39,771 bases of DNA from an uncultured Campylobacter sp. (GCA_900772495.1 CAAHEJ010000110.1:1-39771), one strand, 5' to 3'. Shown: positions 8,485 through 16,872, counted from the first letter of the stretch. Translations and numbers: made by a program. The notes: generated by a model from the letters alone, not told the origin.

Positions 8485-10140
8485 TTACTCGATGATGATA
8501 TCTTTGACTGTGCCGCCTGATGGTATCATCGGCAACACCTTTAAATCCTTGTCTATAAGGCATTCTATCCACACAGGAATGCCTAAATTTAAGGCTTCGT
8601 CAAAGGCTTTTTCAAATTCGCTTAAATTCTTGCACGAGTAGCCCCTTGCACCAAAGCCCTTTGCCACAGCGATGTAATCGACTTTTTTGTTTATGTCCGT
8701 GCTAGAATACCTTTTGCCATAAAAGGTGCTTTGCCACTGGCGCACCATTCCTAGCGTTTGGTTGTTTAAAATTATCGTAATGACAGGCAGTTTATACTCC
8801 ACAGCCGTTGCCACTTCGTTTAAATTCATCAAAAAAGACCCGTCCCCTGTTATGTGTAAAACAGGGCGTTTGGGGCAGGCTACCTTCGCTCCGATAGCCG
8901 CACCATAGCCAAAGCCCATAGTGCCAAGCCCGCCACTTGTGAGAAAGCTTCGTGGCTTTGCGTGCTTAATAAACTGCACCGCCCACATTTGGTGCTGTCC
9001 CACATCAGTAGCATAAATGGCGTTTTCTTTGGTTTTTGAAACGGCGTATTCAAGGATATTTCGCGGTTCAAAGGCGTTTTTGTCGCCTTTTTGCGCCCTT
9101 TCTTTTTCAAGCCTTTTTTGTATGCTTTGTATCCATTCAGCGCTATTTGCAGGGCTTACCTTCTCGCAAAGTGCGCTTAAAACTTCGTTTAAATCGCTCA
9201 CTATGCTGCAATCCACGCCTACATTTTTATCCACTTCGCTTATGTCTATGTCAATATGCACTTTTTTGGCATTTTTAGCAAATTCACGCGGGTTTAAAGC
9301 CACTCTGTCGCTAAATCTCGTGCCTATGGCTAAAATCAAATCCGCCTCAGACATTATTTCATTGCAAGTAACCCTGCCGTGCATTCCCAAAAGTCCAGCG
9401 TTTAAAGGCTCATTGTAAGGGACAGTGCCTGCTGACATAGTCGTATGCACGCAAGGAATTTGCGCTTTTTTCATAAAGGTGAGCAAATTTTCGCTCGCGT
9501 CCTTTGCCCCGCCGCCAAAATAAACAAGCGGTTTGCGGCTTTGCTTGATGAGGGTTAGGATTTGCGCTAGCTCGTCCTTAAATTCAGCACTTTTTTGACT
9601 AGGCTTTTTGGGAAAGTGCTTGGAGTATTCACACTTTGCCACGCTTATGTCTTTGGGAATATCGACAAGCACGGGACCCTTGCGCCCTGAATTTGCGATG
9701 ATAAAGGCTTCTCGCAAGGTGCGTGCTAAATCCTTAATGTCTCGCACGATGAAATTGTGCTTGGTGATAGGCATTGTAATGCCTGCTATATAGACTTCTT
9801 GGAAACTATCCTTACCCATAATGCCTGTGGGAACATTGCCCGTAATCGCCACAAGCGGCACAGAGTCCATATAAGCTGTCGCCAAAGGCGTAACCAAATT
9901 CGTAGCACCCGGACCACTTGTAGCTATCACAACGCCCGTTTTTCCACTCGCACGCGCATAGCCATCAGCAGCGTGGCACGCCCCACACTCATCAACGGGC
10001 ATTATGTGGCAAATTTTGTCCTTATACTCATAAAGAGCATCATAAATGTTAAGCACAGCACCGCCCGGGTAGCCAAAAACTACCTCAACCTTGTGTTCTA
10101 AAAGAACCTCCATAACGATTTGAGAACCATTTAAAATCAT
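8485..10140 (-). CDS. ilvI: acetolactate synthase large (catalytic) subunit
   Basis: This 551-residue thiamine-diphosphate enzyme condenses two pyruvates to acetolactate (valine/leucine) or pyruvate with 2-ketobutyrate (isoleucine). The N-terminal domain shows FGYPGGAVLNIYDALY and the catalytic Glu region VDECGACHAADGYARASG. The C-terminal ThDP/Mg site shows GDGSFLMNLNE and later NNQTLGMVRQWQ. Length is normal. The ATG at 10140 is chosen because AAAAGGAT lies about 7 bases upstream; a TTG at 10143 is directly in front of it. The symbol ilvB is equally used. The upstream region holds a Val/Leu-rich leader peptide (10208-10297), which suggests control by amino-acid supply. Confidence 0.95.
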   Translation of the reverse strand: MILNGSQIVMEVLLEHKVEVVFGYPGGAVLNIYDALYEYKDKICHIMPVDECGACHAADGYARASGKTGVVIATSGPGATNLVTPLATAYMDSVPLVAITGNVPTGIMGKDSFQEVYIAGITMPITKHNFIVRDIKDLARTLREAFIIANSGRKGPVLVDIPKDISVAKCEYSKHFPKKPSQKSAEFKDELAQILTLIKQSRKPLVYFGGGAKDASENLLTFMKKAQIPCVHTTMSAGTVPYNEPLNAGLLGMHGRVTCNEIMSEADLILAIGTRFSDRVALNPREFAKNAKKVHIDIDISEVDKNVGVDCSIVSDLNEVLSALCEKVSPANSAEWIQSIQKRLEKERAQKGDKNAFEPRNILEYAVSKTKENAIYATDVGQHQMWAVQFIKHAKPRSFLTSGGLGTMGFGYGAAIGAKVACPKRPVLHITGDGSFLMNLNEVATAVEYKLPVITIILNNQTLGMVRQWQSTFYGKRYSSTDINKKVDYIAVAKGFGARGYSCKNLSEFEKAFDEALNLGIPVWIECLIDKDLKVLPMIPSGGTVKDIIIE

Positions 10141-10207
10141 CAAATATCCTTTTTACAAATGCTAAAAAGCAAAAAATTTAACAAAAATACACTAAAAATT
10201 TAAAAAA

Positions 10208-10297
10208 TTACAGCAGAAACAGAGGGACGCACACGACAAATTTAGAATTACTCTTTGTTGTAAATTTGCAAGAATGAGGCGTAAAATCGCTTTTCAT
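10208..10297 (-). CDS. 29-residue leader peptide of the ilvIH operon
   Basis: Read directly: ATG at 10297, 29 codons, TAA at 10208-10210. The ribosome site AAAAGGAT is about 5 bases upstream and an extended -10 (TGcTATACT) lies about 30 bases upstream. The C-terminal part is KFVVCVPLFLL, with six of the last eleven residues being Val or Leu, placed just before the stop. The stop is followed at once by a T-rich run (TTTTTT) and about 67 bases later by ilvI. Short peptides rich in the pathway's end products ahead of their biosynthetic operon are the classic sign of attenuation. A possible terminator stem pairs the segment encoding residues 13-16 (ACAACAAAGAG) with CTCTGTTTCTGCTGT, but it is imperfect. 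The regulatory role is inference. Confidence 0.7.
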   Translation of the reverse strand: MKSDFTPHSCKFTTKSNSKFVVCVPLFLL

Positions 10298-10327
10298 TGT
10301 GTATCCTTTTTATGTATTTGAAAATTT

Positions 10328-10333
10328 AGTATA
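10328..10333 (-). promoter_or_regulatory. extended -10 of the ilv leader/ilvIH promoter
   Basis: On the minus strand TGC precedes TATACT (10328-10333), giving an extended -10. Transcription would start near 10321, leaving a leader of about 24 bases before the leader peptide ATG at 10297. A GCAC/GTGC inverted repeat flanks the upstream side. The divergent promoter at 10407 is about 75 bases away. Confidence 0.65.
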
Positions 10334-10406
10334 GCACTTTTTTGGTGCAATGTGGTAAGAAAATTTAAATTTTTTCGTTTTTTGGTAAATTTTGTTACAA
10401 GTATGC

Positions 10407-10412
10407 TATAAT
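10407..10412 (+). promoter_or_regulatory. extended -10 of the DUF4160/DUF2442 pair
   Basis: TATAAT preceded by TGC lies 24 bases upstream of the ATG at 10437, with a ribosome site GAAAGGAC in between. It is divergent from the ilv promoter. Confidence 0.65.
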
Positions 10413-10436
10413 TGCCTTTGATGAAAGGACAACCAA

Positions 10437-10663
10437 ATGCCTACTTTGCTTACACTTAATGGCTTTAAGTTTTTCTTTTATTCAAACGAACACGAACCAA
10501 AGCATATTCACATTATGAAAAATGACGAGTTTGCCAAAGTAAATTTAGAGAATTTAGAGGTGCTTTATAGCTCGTTAAAAGCAAGGATTTAGCCTTTGTG
10601 CTTGATACTATCAAGGCTCACAAAAGCGAATTTGAAAGGAAATGGAATGAATACTTTGCTTAA
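10437..10663 (+). pseudogene. DUF4160-family gene, frameshifted
   Basis: The first frame encodes 51 residues beginning MPTLLTLNGFKFFFYSNEHE and PKHIHIMKNDEFAK, the typical DUF4160 start, then stops at TAG 10590-10592 right after SLKARI. From 10586 the next frame continues with DLAFVLDTIKAHKSEFERK and ends WNEYFA at TAA 10661-10663, exactly the expected DUF4160 C-terminus. One missing base in the AAGGAT stretch at 10583-10588 therefore splits a gene of about 75 codons. DUF4160 proteins are small, of unknown function, and often sit directly before DUF2442 proteins, as here. A sequencing error or a programmed frameshift is possible but cannot be told apart from mutation by eye. Confidence 0.8.
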
Positions 10664-10886
10664 AGCCACAAATGTGCGCTTTGAAAAGGACTATCTCATC
10701 GTTTCGCTACAAGATGGGCGTATCATCGGCACGCCTTTAAAATGGTATAAAGAGCTTAAAAATGCTTCCGCAAAAGAGCTTGAAAAATGGCATTTTATCT
10801 GTGATAACACAGGCATTGAGTGGGAAAATTTAGATTGTCATTTAAGCGTGGAAAGTATGCTTAAATCAAGCTTTGAAGTAGCATAG
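10647..10886 (+). CDS. DUF2442-family protein
   Basis: The 79-residue protein resembles DUF2442: the core VRFEKDYLIVSLQDGRIIGTP followed by LKWYKEL and WHFICDNTGIEWENLDCHLSVESML matches the family's Tyr/Trp-rich pattern. The start at 10647 is preferred because AAAGGAAATGGA lies just upstream and because it overlaps the end of the DUF4160 frame by 17 bases; a frame starting at 10596 would add 17 unrelated residues. The function of the family is unknown; pairing with DUF4160 has led to suggestions of a toxin-antitoxin-like unit, which the sequence here cannot test. It converges on rarA with only 6 bases between. Confidence 0.85.
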   Translation: MNTLLKATNVRFEKDYLIVSLQDGRIIGTPLKWYKELKNASAKELEKWHFICDNTGIEWENLDCHLSVESMLKSSFEVA

Positions 10887-10892
10887 CTTAAT

Positions 10893-12083
10893 TTACTTGC
10901 TCTCTTTTTTCATCATTTGCAGCCACTCGTGGAGCTTTTTTTCAGCCCCAAAGCCCTTGCTTTCGTAGAATTTTAGGGGCTTTGCAAGGTATTGTTGCTT
11001 GACATAGCCGCCAAAATCGTGTGGGTAAAGGTAGTTTTTAACGGCTGGGTTGTTGTTGTCAAGGTGTGGCAAAATGGGCAGCGGCGGGTTGTTTTGCACG
11101 AAATTAAGCGCCTTATTTATAGCCTCATAGCTTGAATTTGATTTCACGGCACTTGCTAGATAGACTACGCACTGTGCTAGGGGGATTCGCGCTTCGGGGT
11201 AGCCTATGTTTTTTACCGCTATGAGCGTGTTGATAGCTAAATTTAGGGCGTTTGTGTCGGCATTTCCTATGTCTTCGCTCGCAAAGATGACAAGCCTACG
11301 AGCGATGAAATCCGCACTTTCTCCGCCCTCAATAAGCCGCGCCAAATAATAAAGCGCCGCGTCTATATCACTGCCTCGCAGGCTTTTGATGAGCGAGCTG
11401 GCAAGGCGGTAATGCGTGTCCTTTGAGCTAACGCCGTCATTTAGGGCGTTAGCTTTGAGCATTTTAAGCGTTTGCAAGGAAAGCGTTTTTTCATCGACAA
11501 GCAGGGCGAATTCGATTAAATTCAGCACTGCACGCGCGTCCCCACCGCACATTTTAAGGATATAAGCGCACGCTTTTTCATCGCAAACCACTCCAAGCTC
11601 GCTCTTTACGCGCTCTATCAAGGGCTTTAAATCATCTTCGCTTAAAGCCTTAAATTCAAAGAGCATCACGCGACTTCTTATGCCCGAACTTAGCACAAAG
11701 AAAGGATTTTCCGTGCTTGCGCCGATTAAAATGCACTTAGCGTTTTCAAGCGGCAAAAGCAGCATTTCTTGCTGAGTTTTTGAAAGGCGGTGAATTTCAT
11801 CGATGAAAATAAGCGGTTTATACAAGCTCCCATCATACTTTGCGATGATTTTTCGCAAATCATCAAGCTTAAAATTTGCCCCATCAAACTCATAAAAATC
11901 AAGCCCAAAATCATTTGCCACAGCCCTTGCAAAGCTCGTTTTGCCACAACCTGCTGGACCAAAAAATATGCTGTGCGGGAGTTTTTGTTTAGCGATAAAG
12001 GTTTCAAAAAGCCTAACAAGCTCGTTTTGCCCTAAAATTTCTTTCAGCGTTTTGGGGCGAAATTTTAGGGCTAAATTTTGCAT
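10893..12083 (-). CDS. rarA: replication-associated recombination protein A (AAA+ ATPase)
   Basis: This 396-residue AAA+ protein belongs to the RarA/MgsA/Mgs1 family, which acts at stalled replication forks with the single-strand binding protein and RecA. Visible motifs are FRPKTLKEILGQ (8-19), Walker A GPAGCGKTS (42-50), Walker B with DEIH (95-98) and sensor 1 in GASTENPFF. The C-terminal half has the clamp-loader-like helical domain with GGDARAVLN (sensor 2) and the family's RLIEGGESADFIARRL segment. Length is slightly shorter than the E. coli protein but typical for this phylum. It lies 2 bases downstream of the DUF945-type gene and is probably co-transcribed with it. Confidence 0.93.
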   Translation of the reverse strand: MQNLALKFRPKTLKEILGQNELVRLFETFIAKQKLPHSIFFGPAGCGKTSFARAVANDFGLDFYEFDGANFKLDDLRKIIAKYDGSLYKPLIFIDEIHRLSKTQQEMLLLPLENAKCILIGASTENPFFVLSSGIRSRVMLFEFKALSEDDLKPLIERVKSELGVVCDEKACAYILKMCGGDARAVLNLIEFALLVDEKTLSLQTLKMLKANALNDGVSSKDTHYRLASSLIKSLRGSDIDAALYYLARLIEGGESADFIARRLVIFASEDIGNADTNALNLAINTLIAVKNIGYPEARIPLAQCVVYLASAVKSNSSYEAINKALNFVQNNPPLPILPHLDNNNPAVKNYLYPHDFGGYVKQQYLAKPLKFYESKGFGAEKKLHEWLQMMKKESK

Positions 12084-12085
12084 AA

Positions 12086-13399
12086 TTATGGCAGCATAGG
12101 GTTTTTGGGGCTGTTTTTTTTCTCGCCCTCATCATCAAAGATGATTTTGTCGCTGTTGAAGTTGATTTCTTCGCCATTGACGCTCATTTTGCTGAGTTTA
12201 AAATCGCTTTCAAATTTAAAATCCAAGCTGTAATTGTCGCCATTTTGCACGAAAAAGTTGTCAATGCCGATAAACATAAAAGGCGGGAAAATCTCGCTCA
12301 GCTTCGCTTCGCTTTGGGCGTTGTAGCGAAAGGCGTAGTTTGAGCTTGTGCCTTGCAAATCGCCGTTTGAGCTGAATTTTTTGCCCTTTGAGTTGAAGGT
12401 GTTGCTAAATTTCACCACAGGTTGCGTGGCGAAAAAGATTTGGAGCATATCATCGGGCAAAATCGCGCCGAATTCGCCAGCATAAAAGGCTTGGACGAAT
12501 TCCATAGACACATTTTCTACCTCGAATTCGCCTTTTATGTCATCAAGTTTGATTTGCATCATCGGCGATTCCACGCTTTTTATGCTTATATTTACCTTGC
12601 TTGCAAGCATTTCGCCAGCCTCAGGCAGGCTTTGGTTTTGGGTTTTAGCACTTTGCCAAGTAAAGGCAAGCTCCGAAAGGCTTATGTCATCGACTTTTAC
12701 GCTTTTAACAGAGCCTTTACCATCAGTTACGGCGACACCAGCGAAATACTCCATTATGCTAACGCCCTTGCCATAGTCCTCTTCGTAAGCTAAATCGCTC
12801 ATCGTAAAGCTTATAGGCGCATACCCAGACGCATCAACGAAAGTAAAGTCCTTAATCTCAGCACTTGATTTGAGCATTTTGCCCGACAAATCAAGCTCGC
12901 TTTGTCCGCTTGCACCTACAAGTTTGAATGAGTTTTCGCCTTCTTTAAAGTCTATGTCAGCGACTTTTGTGCGCACGCTCACCTTACCAAAGAGCGAAAC
13001 GCCAGCCCTTATGTCAAGTAAATTTTCGTTAAAATCCATCTCTAAACCTGAAAAAATCTCTTGAAACACCGCAAAAACAGGGCTTTGCACCTTGATGATG
13101 ACATTGTCTTTGGCAAAAGCGTTGTTTTTAAACTCCATATCCACGCTAAAAGTGAGCCACTCGCCAAACTCGGCACTGCTTGCAAGCTGATACGCCTCAG
13201 CCTTTATGCGCCCCTCAAAACTCGCCTTTGAAGTAAAAAAGCCTTTCTCAAACTCCACATTTTCAAAGCTTACAAAGTCGTTTGGCTTGATATTTTGCTC
13301 GAAAAACTGCTGATTGAGCTTGCCCATATAAGCAACTTGCGCCAGATACGCCACTAAAACAAGCACCACTGCGAGTGCTGCGATGATGATTTTTTTCAT
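12086..13399 (-). CDS. DUF945 (YdgA-like) envelope protein
   Basis: A 437-residue protein with a single N-terminal hydrophobic segment, MKKIIIAALAVVLVLVAYLAQ, which serves as signal anchor or signal peptide. The rest is mostly beta-structure, rich in Phe, Glu and Ser, with the layout of DUF945 proteins such as E. coli YdgA: an early NQQFFEQN region, then long repeated strands. Function is unknown; an envelope or periplasmic role is inferred. The start at 13399 is chosen because of AAAAAAGGACAG immediately upstream and because the signal begins there; a longer frame from 13459 runs through the promoter. A -10 TATAAT lies at 13428-13433 on the minus strand. It heads a two-gene unit with rarA. 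Confidence 0.75.
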   Translation of the reverse strand: MKKIIIAALAVVLVLVAYLAQVAYMGKLNQQFFEQNIKPNDFVSFENVEFEKGFFTSKASFEGRIKAEAYQLASSAEFGEWLTFSVDMEFKNNAFAKDNVIIKVQSPVFAVFQEIFSGLEMDFNENLLDIRAGVSLFGKVSVRTKVADIDFKEGENSFKLVGASGQSELDLSGKMLKSSAEIKDFTFVDASGYAPISFTMSDLAYEEDYGKGVSIMEYFAGVAVTDGKGSVKSVKVDDISLSELAFTWQSAKTQNQSLPEAGEMLASKVNISIKSVESPMMQIKLDDIKGEFEVENVSMEFVQAFYAGEFGAILPDDMLQIFFATQPVVKFSNTFNSKGKKFSSNGDLQGTSSNYAFRYNAQSEAKLSEIFPPFMFIGIDNFFVQNGDNYSLDFKFESDFKLSKMSVNGEEINFNSDKIIFDDEGEKKNSPKNPMLP

Positions 13400-13427
13400 T
13401 GTCTGTCCTTTTTTGAAACTAGGCTTT

Positions 13428-13433
13428 ATTATA
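13428..13433 (-). promoter_or_regulatory. -10 box of the DUF945-rarA unit
   Basis: ATTATA on the plus strand reads TATAAT on the minus strand, 29 bases upstream of the ATG at 13399, inside an AT-rich region. Confidence 0.6.
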
Positions 13434-13614
13434 ACATAAATTTCACACTTTTGTGGCATTTTTGATAGAAATTAAAATAAAATTATTTAAAGATAAGAGA
13501 GGGTTAAAAAAGTTGATAGAATTATCCAAAAATTCAAATTTTTGCCCTTTTCATTTACTTTATGATTAAATTTTTTTCATTACAATGCAAAAAATTCAAA
13601 TTTTAAGGACAAAA

Positions 13615-14817
13615 ATGCAAAAACACACCCAAATCAAAGGCTTTGAAAAGTTCAAAATCATCGTCATTTTGGCGCTTATGTCGTCTATCGCGCCGCTTTC
13701 AACCGATATGTATTTGCCAGCACTTCACAAGGTGCAGCAAAGTTTCGCCACTACGCCCTTTCTCACTCAGCTTTCTTTGGCGGCGTTTTTTGTCGCCTTT
13801 GCTTTGGGGCAGCTGATTTATGGACCATTAAGCGACATTTTTGGGCGCAAAAAGCCCTTGTATGTGGGGATTGCGCTTTTTATGCTCTCGTCTTTAAGCT
13901 GTGTGCTGGTTGATTCTGTGTATGCTTTCATCGCATTGCGCTTTTTTGAGGCTTTGGGCGGGTGTGCGGGCGTTGTCATCGCCCGTGCTATCGTCAATGA
14001 CTTGTTTGAGCTTAAAGAAGCCGCAAGCATTTTCGCGCTGATGATGGTAGTAAGCTCGCTCGCGCCTATGCTTTCGCCTGCTTTTGGCTCGGTTTTGCTT
14101 GAATTTTTCTCGTGGCAGAGCATTTTTTTCGTGCTGTTTATGCTCGGCATTTTGCTGCTTTTCTTGCTCTTTTTTGCCCTAAAAGAGAGCGCAAAAGGCG
14201 TTGGCAGGGTTAAATTCTCACGCGCTGAAATCATAAAAAGCTACAAAGCCGTGCTTAAAGACAGGCTTTTCGTGCTTTATGCGCTGGCTGGGGCTTTGGC
14301 TATGGGCGCAATGTTTGCTTATATCACGGGTTCGAGCTTTGTTTTCACGGGCTTTTTTGGGCTGAGCGAGCAGCAGTATGGCGTTTTGTTCGGCGTCAAT
14401 GCGATTAGTTTCGTGCTTTTTGCAAACATTAACGCAAGGCTTGTTTTAAAGCACTCCCCTTATGTCATCTTGCCAAAAGCCTTTGTGGCAATGTTTGGGC
14501 TTAGTGCCGTGCTTGTCGTGTCGGCGTTTTTTGTGGGAAATTTTTGGTTTTTTGAAATCGCTTTGTTTTTCATCATCGGAATGCTGGGCTTTTTAATGCC
14601 AAATATCACCACTCTTGCGATGGCTCGCTTTGCAAGCAATCATTCAGGCACAGCGTCTGCGGTGCTTGGCACGACTCAGTTTGCCTTTGCGGGCGTTGTG
14701 AGCTTCATCGTGGGCGTTTTAAATGCGAATTCGCCCGTGTTTTTAGGCTCTGTGATGGCTGCGTGTTGCTTTGTAGCGGCTTTGTGCTATACTTTTATCA
14801 AAAGGCGGGTTGATTAA
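13615..14817 (+). CDS. Bcr/CflA-family multidrug efflux MFS transporter
   Basis: The 400-residue protein has the twelve hydrophobic segments of a major facilitator. The first segment contains SSIAPLSTDMYLPALHKVQ, the Bcr/CflA hallmark. The loop between segments 2 and 3 carries the MFS signature YGPLSDIFGRKKPL. Bcr/CflA members are drug:proton antiporters (bicyclomycin, chloramphenicol, sulfonamides); the substrate here is not readable. The start at 13615 follows TTTTAAGGACAAAA, whereas an in-frame ATG at 13585 has no ribosome site. It is followed 40 bases later by an outer-membrane protein gene with its own -10-like TATGAT, so it is not certain that they share a transcript. Confidence 0.88.
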   Translation: MQKHTQIKGFEKFKIIVILALMSSIAPLSTDMYLPALHKVQQSFATTPFLTQLSLAAFFVAFALGQLIYGPLSDIFGRKKPLYVGIALFMLSSLSCVLVDSVYAFIALRFFEALGGCAGVVIARAIVNDLFELKEAASIFALMMVVSSLAPMLSPAFGSVLLEFFSWQSIFFVLFMLGILLLFLLFFALKESAKGVGRVKFSRAEIIKSYKAVLKDRLFVLYALAGALAMGAMFAYITGSSFVFTGFFGLSEQQYGVLFGVNAISFVLFANINARLVLKHSPYVILPKAFVAMFGLSAVLVVSAFFVGNFWFFEIALFFIIGMLGFLMPNITTLAMARFASNHSGTASAVLGTTQFAFAGVVSFIVGVLNANSPVFLGSVMAACCFVAALCYTFIKRRVD

Positions 14818-14857
14818 CACAACTTTGCTATGATAAGGCTAAATTTTTGAAAGGAAA

Positions 14858-15352
14858 ATGATGAAAAAACTTATTGTAAGCGTGTTTGCGTGTTGTTCTT
14901 TGAGCTTTGGCATTAGTGTTGGGGGCTTTGAGCTAAGCCCAGAAGTGGGCGCGGGCGTGCAAAAGGTTAGCACAAACGGTAGCAGTCGCTACGACTGGTC
15001 GGCTCACGCGCGCTTGTGGGTAGGCGTTTCAAATTTCATCATCGCCCCACAATTTAAATACACAAGCATAAATGACGGCTTGCAAAGCCTAAAAAACACG
15101 CAAGCGGGCGTTGTGGCGGGCTATAAGCTCGATTTGGTGGTGCTTTCAGCTACGCCTTATGTGGGCTTAAACTACTCAAATTTCGACAAATACTACGATG
15201 ACACGCTCGCTTTTAATGTAGGCGTTCGGGTAAATCCAGCGATTTTGCCCTTTTCTTTGGGCGTGGAGTATGAGTTTCAAAACCCAAACGATTTTTACGG
15301 ACGGCGTCAAAAAATGGAGTCCGTGCGTTTTAGCGTGGGATTGAGTTTTTAA
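14858..15352 (+). CDS. small outer-membrane beta-barrel protein
   Basis: A 164-residue protein with a signal peptide (MMKKLIVSVFACCSLSFG, cut near residue 18-20). The mature part of about 145 residues consists of alternating amphipathic strands such as WSAHARLWVGVSNFIIAPQF and VRFSVGLSF, ending in Phe, which fits an eight-stranded outer-membrane barrel. I do not recognise a named family. The ribosome site GAAAGGA is about 4 bases from the first ATG and 7 from a second ATG at 14861, which may be the true start. TATGAT at 14829-14834 could be its -10. Confidence 0.75.
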   Translation: MMKKLIVSVFACCSLSFGISVGGFELSPEVGAGVQKVSTNGSSRYDWSAHARLWVGVSNFIIAPQFKYTSINDGLQSLKNTQAGVVAGYKLDLVVLSATPYVGLNYSNFDKYYDDTLAFNVGVRVNPAILPFSLGVEYEFQNPNDFYGRRQKMESVRFSVGLSF

Positions 15353-15512
15353 TTTGCATAGCCTTTAATAAACGCGTTTCATTTGTTATAACACGAATTT
15401 TTGCTTGCTTTGTATGATACTAAGGTAAAATATCTTTATCCATTTCGTCTAAATGTCAAAAATTCATATAAATTTTCAAATTTTTTCAAAAATTCGATGA
15501 ATTTTTGGTATT

Positions 15513-15530
15513 TTGGAATGAAATTTGCTT
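15513..15530 (+). promoter_or_regulatory. sigma-54 (RpoN) promoter
   Basis: TTGGAATGAAATTTGCTT has the GG-N10-GC spacing and the flanking TTGG and TTGCTT bases of the sigma-54 consensus. It lies about 45 bases upstream of the ATG at 15574. In Campylobacter sigma-54 drives the middle flagellar genes (hook and rod) and several co-regulated secreted proteins. Confidence 0.8.
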
Positions 15531-15573
15531 GTAAAATAGCGATATTTAAGTTGATTTGACTGAAAAGATTAAG

Positions 15574-16719
15574 ATGAATATAAGCGTAAATTACGCAAGC
15601 ACGGCGTATAGCTCGAATTCAAATGTAGATTTGAGCCAACACAAGGTGCTTAGCACCCCACAAAATGCACTATCACAAAACACTAACACTTCCTTGACCC
15701 CAAATTTTCGGCAAACTTACAAGAGTGAATTTGGTTTTCGCACTAACGAACAAGGGATTTTTGAAAAAGAACTCAACAAGGCGGCGAATTTACCGCTTAC
15801 TTATGATATCAATGTCAAAAGCGTGCAAAGCATAGCCAAAGAGCTTGTGGCGCAAGATAAAAGTGCGGGGCAAGATGATATAGCGCAAATTTTAAATAGA
15901 TATTTCAGCACGCTACGGGCGGTTGAAAGTGAGTTTAACACAAACGATAACGCGAATTTATCACGCGCTGAAATCACCGAGCTTAATCAAGGCTTTTCTA
16001 CGCAAAATGGAAACTTTGATGATGCGATTATCCGCATATATAGCAATGCAAGCGAGCTAAAACAAGCTCAAATTGATAACAAAAATTTAAATCCACTCGG
16101 ACTTAACAACCAAATCACAAATTTCAGCTTTAACACGAGCATAAACAACACAGCCGACAATGAATTCATCAAACCTTATCTTACCAAAGGCGGAGAAGTA
16201 TCAAAAGCTGGACTTTTGATGAATTTTGTTTATGAGGATATCAAAAGCTCTGGCGGGTCAAACCTCTTGCTTGTCGATGCTTTAAATATAAATTTTACGA
16301 GCCACGAAAACTTTTACTCTATGCTTGATGATGAGAATTCCTTGCGAAATTTCATCAACGAGAGCAACAGAAAAAATATGAGTTTTGATTTATACCTTTA
16401 TATGAATGGCATTAACAAGGAAACAATCTCGGAAAAATCGCTACTTGCACTTTATCAGCGTTATCTAGGCTATGAAAAAAGCGTGAATATGGAGCAATTT
16501 ATTGACGCAAGCTCGACTTATCGCTTGTATTTACAAATGGTGATGGGGCAATTTAGCGTGATGAAACAAGACTTTGAGACACAAAATGACAGCCAAATGC
16601 TTGCCGTAGCAAATGAAACGCGAACAAAGGCGCTTATGAATTTTAGTAATCAACGCCAAAGACAGGTGGATTTGGATACGATTATCAAATCCTATAAAAG
16701 TGTGATGGGCGAAATTTGA
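15574..16719 (+). CDS. flagellum co-regulated protein of unknown function (sigma-54 dependent)
   Basis: A 381-residue protein with no signal peptide, an Asn/Ser-rich N-terminus beginning MNISVNYASTAYSSNSNVD, and no named domain that I recognise. The middle and C-terminus look helical and end with QRQRQVDLDTIIKSYKSVMG. The only functional clue is the near-perfect sigma-54 promoter upstream, which in Campylobacter marks flagellar middle-class genes and co-expressed substrates of the flagellar export apparatus. Lack of a Sec signal and the polar, Gln/Asn-rich N-terminus are compatible with flagellar type III secretion, but this is inference. The start at 15574 (ATG) is preferred to an in-frame TTG at 15556; neither has a strong ribosome site. 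Confidence 0.75.
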   Translation: MNISVNYASTAYSSNSNVDLSQHKVLSTPQNALSQNTNTSLTPNFRQTYKSEFGFRTNEQGIFEKELNKAANLPLTYDINVKSVQSIAKELVAQDKSAGQDDIAQILNRYFSTLRAVESEFNTNDNANLSRAEITELNQGFSTQNGNFDDAIIRIYSNASELKQAQIDNKNLNPLGLNNQITNFSFNTSINNTADNEFIKPYLTKGGEVSKAGLLMNFVYEDIKSSGGSNLLLVDALNINFTSHENFYSMLDDENSLRNFINESNRKNMSFDLYLYMNGINKETISEKSLLALYQRYLGYEKSVNMEQFIDASSTYRLYLQMVMGQFSVMKQDFETQNDSQMLAVANETRTKALMNFSNQRQRQVDLDTIIKSYKSVMGEI

Positions 16720-16754
16720 GCCTTTAAATTTAAAAAGTGTGAATTTTTAAAGGC
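16720..16754 (+). terminator. hairpin after the sigma-54 gene
   Basis: GCCTTTAAA at 16720-16728 and TTTAAAGGC at 16746-16754 form a 9-bp stem around a 17-base loop directly after the stop codon. The T-run after it is missing, so it may be a weak terminator or RNA-stabilising hairpin. The 118 bases from here to moaA are AT-rich and otherwise empty. Confidence 0.5.
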
Positions 16755-16872
16755 GTTGAGTATGTAAAGGGAGCGCACAAATTTGAAAAACGCATAAATT
16801 TCGCGTGAATTTTTGCCATACAAAATTTAGCGTGAATTTTCACTTTGTTACCACACTTTGCCCAAAATGACC

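Noticed and set aside
9017..9418. 133-codon plus-strand frame inside ilvI
   Set aside because: Antisense shadow of a clear, complete ilvI gene.
12422..12793. 123-codon plus-strand frame inside the DUF945 gene
   Set aside because: Antisense shadow of the gene on the minus strand, without ribosome site.
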